From: Triplophysa rosa
Lineage: Eukaryota > Chordata > Actinopteri > Cypriniformes > Nemacheilidae
DNA: 64,000 nucleotides
NCBI RefSeq assembly: GCF_024868665.1
Contig: NC_079897.1
Coordinates: 2,835,133-2,899,132 of the forward strand
Direction of reading: 5' to 3'
Shown here: positions 12,301 through 21,278 of the stretch, in pieces
How positions within the stretch are numbered: position 1 is the first letter of the stretch
How the letters are laid out: the number at the start of each line of letters is the position of its first letter
Made by a program: the position numbers and the translations under genes
Notes under the pieces: model-generated
What the model saw: the letters and a program-made list of their open reading frames with translations, nothing else
The model's database searches: none
What the model was told of the DNA's origin: nothing

Positions 12301-15300
12301 CCAATGCTACGGGGGTTCTGGTGTACGCCCTGCCCGGGAATCCCATACAGGACATGAACTGCATCGGGGATGAATGTTCCACCTCCCTCAACATCCCTGC
12401 ATCTATGGTCCATGTAGAACCCAGTGTTGTACAAGCACTACGGTAAGACATTTAGCACTCAGGGTTAGTGCTGAAAAAGCATAACCTGGGGTTAAGAAAT
12501 AGGTCCCCCAATAATAAAAAATACTTTCATCTTTTATTCACCCTTTTGTGATTCTAAACCTGTATATGACTCTTTCTTCTGTGGAACACAAAAGAAGATA
12601 TTTTGAGAAATGTCTCAGTGGTTTTGTCTTCATACAATAGAAGTCAAGGGGGGACTATGTTGTTTGGTTACCAACATTCTTCAAAATAAATAAAGAAATT
12701 GTTTTTTGTTGTTGTTCTGCAAAAGAAAGAAAGTCAAGTTTGGAATAAATGATGAAAGAATATAAGAATTTTTTTGACATGCGAATTGTTTATCATAGAT
12801 TGGGGCAGAAGGTGAATGTGACGTTCCAGATTACCCCGTCTCCAAACTTCTTCTTTGCGATCGACCAGCAGGGGGCGCTGTCTGGGATGGGCTGGTTTCT
12901 CTACCCAACCTTTAGATTCATAGCCTGGCAGGCTCAGTGGTACAACCATCGTTTTGTGATATTTTCTAAAATATTAGATTTATCAACAAGTAGTTTAATA
13001 TTGCTTCTGTCCTTCTGAAACCTCATAATATCTCTTTATTTCATGTTTTTTAAATCATTATTATTAGTCACCCTTTATGTTTGTTAGCTTTTGCTAATTT
13101 CCAACCAATAAAACGTATTAAAAAGTGCTTGTCTACTTTGATAACACCGTATTTAATGAATTAAGAAGTACAGTGTTTTTTCCATTTGCTGATAAAAATG
13201 TGGACATCTGAGGTTTTGGAAGGACAGCGACGATGTGTAATAATCGCGCTTCTGCAACGTATTAACCGTATTTCTAATGTTCAGTTCATGTCTGCTTGAT
13301 TCTCTAGGTTTGTTTTTTATGATGGTTTGCAGGAGCGCCTGAAAAGTCCTGCAAGTGTAGTGTCGGTATTTAACCGCAGTCTGATGCAGGGAGAGATGGG
13401 AGCTCAGGCAGCGGTGGATCTTCCTGCAGGTTTGAGCGTCACATGCTGTCATTCGAACCACTTTTATTTGTAAAACACTTTTAACAAGTCAGCTTTGTCT
13501 GTATTCTTTGGTTTGTTTTTGTATTTAGACCTGTTGGATTATGACGTTCTGGAGTTGGACGCCACTCTGTCCTGTCCCGGCCGCAGGGACGAGACGTGCG
13601 CTCATTGGGATCACACTGTGCAGTTGTACGTGTGCTGCGATCGAATCGGCCCGTACTGTAACCTGGAGCTCGGCCGCTGGATAACAGCCTTCCGCAGGTG
13701 CTTCTTCTTCTCAATTACTGCAAACACATTCATTTAGATTTTATTTCACCAGCACCGACCAGCCCCTGCATGTAGACCTGCGAGATTGCTGGAATGTTTT
13801 TCTGCGAACGGTTCATGGAATTAATCTGTAAACATTTTTTTTTCCAAATTGTATTTTGTCATTTCAGAGGCACGGGTCATTGGCTGACGGATGTGTCCTC
13901 TTTGATTCCTCTGTTAAATAACGCCACCTGCATGTTTACCATGAAGACTGTGCCCTGGGCCATGCCCTGGATGGCCTCTCTCAATCTCCGCTTCAGTCGT
14001 GGCAACCGGACAGGTCAGAAAAGCATCGCTTTAGTTACTTTTAACCAAGCATCCACAGATTATCTTTTTCATTTGAACAGAATTGTTATTGTCATTTAAA
14101 ACGAACAAAGTTTGTATGTACAGCAGTGGCCAACAGTGATGTCCACCTTTGGCCAATTTATATCGTCTCCCTTTATTAAAAAAAAATGTGTTAAAGATCC
14201 AAGTCGCACTGATGTGTTTGGAGTATAAACTGAGGTTCAGCTTTGAAAAAATGGGCAAAACTTATACACAACACATGTGTAGGTTATAAAAACATACAGT
14301 AGTCCTCTAGAATGACTATTTAAAATATTACCACAAGAGAGGATCAACAAATATTATAAACAGATACAATTGTAATCAATGTATGCTTTATGTAAGGAAT
14401 AACTAAGAACAGTCCATTGAATTCTTAGAAAATAACGGTGGTGTGAATTTTTTTCGATGAATTTTCTAAGAAACCCAAATTTTATAATTTTGTCCAAAAA
14501 ATACCTTAACACCCCACAATGAAAATTCTCTCATCATTTACTCACCTTCGACTTGATCCAAACCTGTATACATTTCTTTGTTCTGATGAACACGGATGAA
14601 GATATTTGGTAGAATGCTTATGACCAGACTTATTTTGCCCCCCATTGACTCCCATAGTAGGAAAAATACTTTGTTCCGTTGAACACAAAAGAAGACATTT
14701 TGAAGAATGTAGGATAGCAAACAGTTCTGGGGCACTTTTCACCACCATTGTATTTTTTTCCTACTATGGGAGTCAATGGGAGCAAAATCTGTCTGGTTAT
14801 AAGCATTCTTCCAAATATCTTCCTCCGTGTTCATCAGAACAAAGAAATGTATACACATTTGGAACAACTCGGAGGTGAGTAAATGATGACAGAATTTTCC
14901 TTTAGGGGTGAAGTGTCCCTTTAAGGCATCGTAACAGAAAATGCAATCCCATAATGCATTACAACAAGCTCAAATAGAGAGAAATAGACTATGTTATAGC
15001 TCGCAATGTATTGTAATACTTAATAGTGTATCAGTAATTTGCTAAAGGCAAATTTAAACATTAAAATCAATTGTGAGTCAATTAGTTCACATATCATATT
15101 TAAATGAATTTCTATTGTGTGTTCACCTACTGTAGGTTGTAGACAAACAGCAAGGGACGTTTTAAAATAGGATGTGACTTTGTCTTCTTAGGAAATTATT
15201 CGGAAAGACTCTTCCCCTTCAGGGTAATTCCACTCTTCAATGGAGGAACGTTTGACAAGGATTATAACAACAGATACCATGAAATGAAGTTCAGTCTTCC

Positions 15301-16336
15301 GGCTTCAACTAAGAAGGTGATCAACCTGTAAAAATACCCATTCTATAATACAATATAGTAAATAAATGCTAATATTTTATCATGCAATATAGTAATCGTC
15401 AATATAAAATATTGAATATTTCGAATAATAAATTGTAATCCGGTATTGTAATTTGTTTGTGCTTTTACAACAGTTACTTAACCTTTTGATTTATTAAATG
15501 CGTGTTGTAATGGCAGGTGGAGTTATACGCTGTCATCACAGCTCACGGGTACGACGAGAACTTCTGCGGTGAATTCTGTGTGACGTCACACCACTTTCTG
15601 ATCAACAGATCTGTGAATAACAGCCTCACATTTGACACGGCAGGTTAGTAGGACCCTTTCAATTGAAGTGCGATATGTTGAACGTCTGTTTAGGAGTAAA
15701 AGAGATGTTCACGTGTTGGCAGGATCCCCTCTGGGTTGTGCCATGCGGGTACCTGAAGGGGCGGTGCCAAATGAGCACGGCACCTGGTTATACGGCCGCG
15801 GAGGCTGGTGCGATGGGCTCCAGGTGGATCCGTGGAGGACAGACATCACTTCCCAGGTATCATCACTAACAGTGCACTACTACTGTACCCAAACATTTTA
15901 TTTTACACGCCGCCTCCACTCAGTAGCGTCGACATTCAGATGGGTGTGTCATTTTATTTGGTTTATTTTGTTCTTGATTAAGAACAGTTTTTGTTGGCAA
16001 TAAAACTATTGCATGTTCTTAAGAGTAGTATTAAGAGAAAAAAAAAGGTTCTCTGAATTTCTTGTAACGACTTTCTATCTTATAGTACACTATTTTACCC
16101 AAAATGCACTATGAAAAGCGCAAAAAAAGACATATTGTATATATGTGTTTGACTGTATGTTGCATTAGTTTGTTATAATGCTTTATTTCACTGAAAGACA
16201 TTTGTTCTCCCCACAGCTGGATATGAGTGGAACCAATTCGGTTCTTTACTTTGGACTCTTTGAGGGACGCAACCCAAATCCAAAGACCGATCCAGGCTAT
16301 ATTATCATGTACTCCTATCTCGTGTACTATAAATAA
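9325..16336 (+). CDS. Secreted PNGase F-like protein with PA-like and redoxin-like N-terminal regions
   Basis: Probable secreted or lumenal peptide-N-glycosidase F homologue, predicted to cut N-glycans from Asn. Exons: 9325-9767, 11094-11233, 11326-11501, 12282-12442, 12799-12939, 13308-13429, 13529-13697, 13868-14013, 15192-15316, 15517-15643, 15723-15856, 16217-16336; 667 residues, all phases join. Order: signal peptide 1-18; redoxin-like region about 55-190 (PGDIAPAFTVQTLDG) without a CxxC; PA-like region about 237-300 (AVAWISEGGCSFFTK); then the two eight-stranded PNGase F domains from about 395. D422 in CAHWDH aligns with PNGase F Asp60 and E560 in FCGEFC with Glu206; a GRGGWCDG motif follows. 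Glu118 has no clear counterpart. Start is the ATG at 9325; the upstream GTG is not used. It is unrelated to cytosolic NGLY1. A zebrafish clone-named homologue exists, as I recall. Activity is inference. Confidence 0.85.
10110..10195. repeat. (AAT)n plus TTTATATAGCGCCTTT repeat
   Basis: An ATA trinucleotide run is followed by ATTTTTATATAGCGCC and CTCAAGGCACTTTACA, a dispersed fish repeat tail. It lies in intron 1 of the PNGase-like gene, which is otherwise rich in TAGTATGGTATT-like simple sequence (9,800-10,560). Confidence 0.45.
11514..12026. mobile_element. hAT-type non-autonomous transposon in PNGase-like intron 3
   Basis: Ends read CAGTGTTGGG and CCCAACACTG. A perfect 8-bp duplication, GCCGCAAT, flanks it at 11506-11513 and 12027-12034, as expected for hAT insertion. 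It begins 12 bases into the intron. The right end is present twice in tandem (an extra CCCAACACTG just upstream near 11990). No coding capacity is seen. A related copy lies at 47742-48223. Confidence 0.85.
12500..12720. mobile_element. Partial copy of a cyprinid palindromic DNA element
   Basis: Fragments such as TCTGTGGAACACAAAAGAAG and TTTTGAGAAATGTCTCAGTG match those in the better copies at 14512-14924 and 24345-24744. Both ends are eroded. It lies in the intron before exon 5 of the PNGase-like gene. Confidence 0.5.
14120..14285. repeat. Interspersed repeat beginning CAGCAGTGGCCAACAG
   Basis: A diverged relative occurs near 44548-44710, beginning CAGTGGTGGCCAAAAG and sharing GTATAAACTGA-like and AAAGTTTATAA-like stretches. 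The start resembles Tc1/mariner termini. Ends were not defined precisely. Confidence 0.4.
14512..14924. mobile_element. Palindromic DNA transposon (AGGGACAGTTCACCC family)
   Basis: The left arm holds TCATCATTTACTCACCTTCG and the right arm the inverse form, ending GTGTCCCTTTAAGG. Related copies sit at 24345-24744, 46590-47025 and 50770-51207. It lies in the large intron before exon 9 of the PNGase-like gene. Confidence 0.65.
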
Positions 16337-17491
16337 TCATACATGCCTCCATGGATGCACGGTAGGAAAACTTGACAAAAACAGTTCTCAGTTCTCAGTT
16401 GCATCTTTAAAACAGCATTAGCCATTCATTTTCGTGCTTGCAGAATCATTCATTTGAGTTTTATTGTTGACTTTATTATTGGCATGTGCTGCTGTGTTTT
16501 ACCTAAAAGAGCTCTTTTCTTAAGGTGGAATCTGACAATGCATCGATTTCTAAATGTTTGGAGGTTTTTATTGTTTTACAGTATTGGCCGGTTTCACAGA
16601 CACGGCTTAGTTTAAGACAGGACTAAGCCTTAGTTGAATTAAGATATTTATGTGGCTTTTATTAAAATGCATTACTGGTGTGCATCTTGAGACAAAACAA
16701 TGGCACTGGTTTATTTGAAGATATTTCTGGGCATGTTGTATTGAGTGACGACCGGTCAAACATTCATTTTATTCTGGGACTAGCCTTAAGCCTTGTCTGT
16801 GAAAACGGGCCTATGTGTTTTATGACATTTTTAGAGAAATTAATAAAATCTCAGTTTTGTTTAATATGTCTTAAGATGCACTTAATGTTTAGTAGAAAAA
16901 TGGACACTTTATGTGCAATTGGACAGCTTGCCCCGTCTTCTTCATCTGAAGTGGAAGGAGATTACAAACCTGAGATCTTCGTCCTTTAGAAAATTGCTTT
17001 TCACTTTTAAGGATGGCTTCATTATTTTGCGCATTGACCCTTTGTGATAGTCATTGTCTGACTGGTTTCCATACTTGAAGTAGTCAGACTTTAAAATTGT
17101 ATTTATTTATTGCTAAACTTAAACAATGTATTTCTAAAGCTTGTTGCCTATAATTAGAGGTGGAGACATGGGTATGTTGTGTGAAAGATTTGTGTGAAAC
17201 TGTGACGTATATGTGCGATGGGCAAATAAAATGTTATTTGTCAAGTCATATAAGGTGTGGTGGATAGTAATCACAAAGTTCAACTTGGACCGAGAGAGCA
17301 GTCACAGTCGTTGATTTGAAATCTGAGAGAATATTATTTTAATATACTGCAAAATGACAAGAAGGTGAATTGAATTCTACTCATTTTTTTCAGTAATGGT
17401 AAGTCATCATGTTACTGCAACTACATTTGTGATCAGTTTTTTTAGTTGTTCGGTTATGTTTGTAAATATTTTGCTACTTTTTCTTCCCCAG
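16337..17491. other. PNGase-like 3'UTR and short spacer to the C1GALT1-like gene
   Basis: AATAAA at 17225-17230 (GGGCAAATAAAATG) is a good end for the PNGase-like transcript. Only 262 bases separate it from the ATG of the next gene. The ATG follows directly after a cttttt-rich CCCCAG acceptor, so the next gene probably has a non-coding first exon in or before this spacer. A weak palindromic tract at 16.58-16.82 kb holds AGACAGGACTAAGCCTTAG. Confidence 0.55.
17225..17230 (+). terminator. Polyadenylation signal, PNGase-like gene
   Basis: AATAAA 889 bases after the stop codon and before the next gene on the same strand. Confidence 0.55.
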
Positions 17492-20024
17492 ATGTTTCGG
17501 CACACAGTGCTGTGTGGATTTTTCCTGGGTTTTGTCTTTGCGTTTCAATTTGTGAGTGTTAGATTTGATGTTAGAACACGTGTACTGAGCAGATTTTTTC
17601 ATGGCCTTTATCCTCAAGTCAAGAGCCATGCGTGGGTAAGGAAAGGTACGTGTTCATTATTCAAGTTTCATATCTGCATAGTATTTACACTGTCAATCAT
17701 AAGTTTGAGCACACTCATTTATTATTCTTGATTATTCTTTATTACTTGATTTCTTGCTTTTTTATTGCTTGAATAGTCAAGTCATCAAAACTAGCAATTA
17801 GCATAAATGTAAGAATTATGCAGTGACCAAAAATATGAAGCCACTTAAAATCTTTAAAGTTGCTTCCGTTTACGGCTCTGAACGATTTCAAACTTGGGAT
17901 GTGTTTTAAACAGTGATGTGCTTGTTACATCTTTTTCTTTATCAGTCATTTCATTTGTACATAAAAATATAATGTCTTAAATTTCTTTAAACTAGATCAA
18001 TTTAACTGAGAAGCAAAATTTCATTGGATATACTTTAAACATTGTTTTTAGAGAATTTTACCACAAAATTTAGTCATGAAGTTTATGTTTGACACAAGAA
18101 TAAAACAACTTGCCAGTGCAAGAAGAAAAACAATTACAATTATTTTGTCTATTGGATATGGCTCTCATTAATTGTTGTTAAAAATATTTTTTTAAATATT
18201 GTTAATGTATTTGTACAAATTATATTATATTACTATATAATATTATGGGTTATATTAGAATATATCTTATTCTTGTAAATATTGTTAGTAATATATTTGT
18301 ACAAATTATATTATATTACCATATAATAGTATGGGTTATATTAAAATATATAATATTTGTCATTATTATATTATGTTATAATTATGCTATATTGTATTAT
18401 ATGTGATCCTGGATCACAAAACCGATCTTAAGTAGCACAGGAATATTTGTGGCAATACCCAACAAAACATTGTGTGGGTCAACATTATCGATTTTTCTTT
18501 TATGCCAAAAATCATTAGGATATTAAGTAAAGATCACGTTCCATTAAGATATTTTGTAAAATTCCTACCGTAAATATATCAAAACTTAATTTTGTGAGTA
18601 ATAAGCTATGCTAAGGACTTCATTTGGACAAAAGGGGATTTTCTCGGTATTTTTATTTTTTTGCACCCTCAGATTCCAGAGTTTTAAACAGTTGTATCTC
18701 GCCCAAATATTGTCCGATCATAACAAACCATACATCAATGGAAAGCTTATTTATCAGATGATGTATAAATTTAAATTTTGAAAAATATTATTATATTATA
18801 TTACGTGTTAGGGTTATATTAGATTATATTTTATTCATATAAATTTTCATAATAACATAATTGTACAAAACTGTATGAAAATACTAAGATAGTATTGTTT
18901 TTGCGGACCAAATTCAGTCGAGTGTGTCTTAATGTTTGACTTTTGCTTTTTCTAGACGAGGTAGCAAAGACCCTGTTTTCTAAGGTACGGGTGCTGTGTT
19001 GGATAATGACAAGGCCTGAAAATCTGGCGACAAAGACCCAACACGTCCGGGCCACGTGGACCAAACACTGTAACCTGGTGTTATACATGAGCTCCCAGAC
19101 GTCAGATTTCCCCACCGTGGGGCTCAACGTGAGCGAGGGCAGAGATCAACTGTACTGGAAGACCATCCGTGCTTTCCAGTACATCCACGCCCATCATCTT
19201 CAACACGCAGACTGGTTTCTCAAGGCTGACGATGACACGTTTGTGGTCGTGGAAAACCTGAGACGCCTGCTTTCAGAGCATGACACCGAAAGGCCGGTTT
19301 ATTTCGGTCACAGGTTCCGGCCTTTCGTCAAACAAGGTTATATGAGCGGCGGAGCCGGATATGTGTTGAGTCGAGAAGCTCTCAGGAGATTTGTGCAAGG
19401 TTTCGACAGGGGACGCTGCAAACATGACAGCACGTTGGAGGACGTGGCCTTAGGCAGGTGCATGGAGACCATTGGAGTCACGGCCGGGGATTCAAGAGAT
19501 CCAAACAAGCGGGAAACGTTTAATCCGTTTACTCCACTATATCATATCATTCGCCTTGAGAACAGAAAACAATCATGGACGTATAGTTACTACCCCACCA
19601 TACGGGTGAGTGACCCGGGACGGTAATCATTGTTTGTCGAGTTTCAAGTTGTTTGGCATGTTACAATAACTGTAGGTGTGATTTTTTTTATTTTAGTAAA
19701 ACATTGTAATTTGTTATATATCTTAATGCAGTGTGATGCTGTTACACACTGGCAGCTTTCAACAGCTGTCATCAGAATTGCAGAATAATCTTTTTACAAA
19801 ATCCAAAATGAGTCTGTACTTTCAGAATGTGTTTATTTAGTTTTTAAGATCATTGTCTCTTTTTTTTACAGGGCCCTGGATGCTGTGCAGACTTTGCAAT
19901 ATCCTTTCATTATGTGCGACCTACAGATATGTACGCGCTGGAGTATTTAACACATCACCTGCGACCGTTTGGATACAAGCACAGACTTAATCTTCAGCAA
20001 AATACTGCAAATACTACAATATAA
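17492..20024 (+). CDS. C1GALT1-like core 1 beta-1,3-galactosyltransferase
   Basis: Golgi type II membrane enzyme of the family that adds galactose to GalNAc-Ser/Thr, making core 1 O-glycan. Exons: 17492-17645, 18956-19605, 19872-20024; 318 residues. A short cytosolic end is followed by a membrane segment ([12 protein letters not shown], about residues 10-21), a short stem, then the catalytic domain. Visible: [22 protein letters not shown], metal-binding DDD in [60 protein letters not shown]. The six catalytic-domain cysteines expected in the family are present. It is shorter than human C1GALT1 (363), mostly in the stem. Position beside col28a1 and mios matches human C1GALT1, so it is either its orthologue or a diverged duplicate; I cannot decide which, so no symbol is given. 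Confidence 0.9.
18190..18375. repeat. AT-rich tandem duplication, period about 86 bp
   Basis: TTGTACAAATTATATTATAT occurs at 18211 and again at 18297, each followed by ATATAATA-TATGGGTTATAT. It lies in intron 1 of the C1GALT1-like gene. A similar AT tract recurs near 18785-18850. Confidence 0.7.
18408..18790. mobile_element. Dispersed repeat starting GATCCTGGATCACAAAACC
   Basis: The start and the internal CCATACATCAATGGAAAGCT match, partly in inverse, the element at 61149-61696. Probably a non-autonomous DNA transposon fragment in intron 1 of the C1GALT1-like gene. Confidence 0.5.
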
Positions 20025-20080
20025 AATAACAAAAAACATTACAAGTGACATTCAAACGTTTGAGGAAAATGGATTGTTTC

Positions 20081-20086
20081 AATAAA
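20081..20086 (+). terminator. Polyadenylation signal, C1GALT1-like gene
   Basis: AATAAA (TTTCAATAAAAAACGG) 57 bases after the stop codon. Confidence 0.55.
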
Positions 20087-20589
20087 AAACGGATTTCGTT
20101 AGTCTAAGGCTAAAAATGAATACAAAATACAATACAAAAGTTCTCAAAAACCTTATAGTTGTTATTGTAGCACTGTTTTATAATGTTTTGCAGGTCAATT
20201 ATTTGTTTCCTTTCTGTTTTTGAACAGGGGGAACCTTATCTGACAGTAACATTCTCAGTTGTCAGAATTTGTTCCCCCTGCTAAGATAGAAAATGTAAAG
20301 ATATAACCACAAAGGGCTAACAAAAAAGAACATTGGCTCATGGTTTGTAGGTTGTTGGTTTGAGTCCACGCCTTATTAAATCATGTTAAATTTAACAATA
20401 AAATGCTGAATATATCTGTGTAAATTTTAAACATATATTTGAACTTTCTGTATAATGGAACAATATCTTACATTCACAGTTTTAATCAGAATGTGTTCCA
20501 CTAAATCTAGTGATGGAAAGCTACAAATTTAAAAATGCTAAAGGTCAGTGGAATATTTTCAATGTGTAATTTAGTTCACAGCCTCTCAG

Positions 20590-20977
20590 TGCTCATTATG
20601 TGTGATCTACAAATACGAGCTGGTGTGTTTTACACATCATCTGCGTTTGGATACAAGTATAGACCACTTCAGAAAACGTAACCAACGCTGGTCCAGAAGA
20701 ACTTCCTGTTCCACTGCACAAACGTTTGAACAAAATACAACCAACAGAACATTTAAAACCGAATCAAAATGTTAAGTGAATATTTTCAAGATTTTATTAT
20801 GTATGTAAGATTTAAAAAATAATTTAATCAAACTAGAAGTGCTTGGACCGGTGTTTACATCTTGAAAAGTGGTCTGTAGACCCAACACTGAGCTTCAGCA
20901 AAGGAAATAATACTGCAAATAAAAAGATAAAGTTACAAAACCAAGTGACATTCAAACATTTGACGAAAATGGATTGG
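20590..20977 (+). pseudogene. Decayed copies of the C1GALT1-like last exon and 3'UTR
   Basis: Segment 20590-20665 follows the last coding exon: CATTATGTGTGATCTAC versus CATTATGTGCGACCTAC, then ACACATCATCTGCG versus ACACATCACCTGCG and TTTGGATACAAG in both. Segment 20889-20977 follows the end of that exon and its 3'UTR: CTTCAGCAAA, ATACTGCAAAT, CAAGTGACATTCAAAC and GAAAATGGATTG all recur in order. Frames are broken by indels. This is a partial local duplication, possibly the relic of a tandem gene copy. The rest of 20025-21278 holds nothing else recognised; col28a1 3'UTR must enter it from the right. Confidence 0.75.
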
Positions 20978-21278
20978 TAAATACTTATTTTTACAAATAA
21001 ATTTCTGCATGAAGCCAAATGTGCTCATTGACTTTTAAGAATCATTATTTGATCATTTTGTGTGTATACTTTTTTAAGCGATCATAGCTGCAGTATCAGC
21101 AGTGACAGACATCTGACAAATTCCCTCTTTTGTGTGACATGACTGAAAAAAGGACCTAAAATATACAGTGGACCCCAAGAGTGTTTATACATTTGATTAT
21201 TTAAATATAGCAGTGCAAAAACAGGTTCACTGTGTATGCATAAGATTTTACAAATCTTTCACCTTTGGTGTGGGAAGC

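Noticed and set aside
9325..16336. NGLY1 (cytosolic PNGase)
   Set aside because: No PUB or transglutaminase-like core; there is a signal peptide and PNGase F motifs instead.
18943..18960. ATG at 18943 as start of the C1GALT1-like protein
   Set aside because: The first bases are intron; the acceptor at 18955 joins an upstream exon that supplies the membrane anchor.
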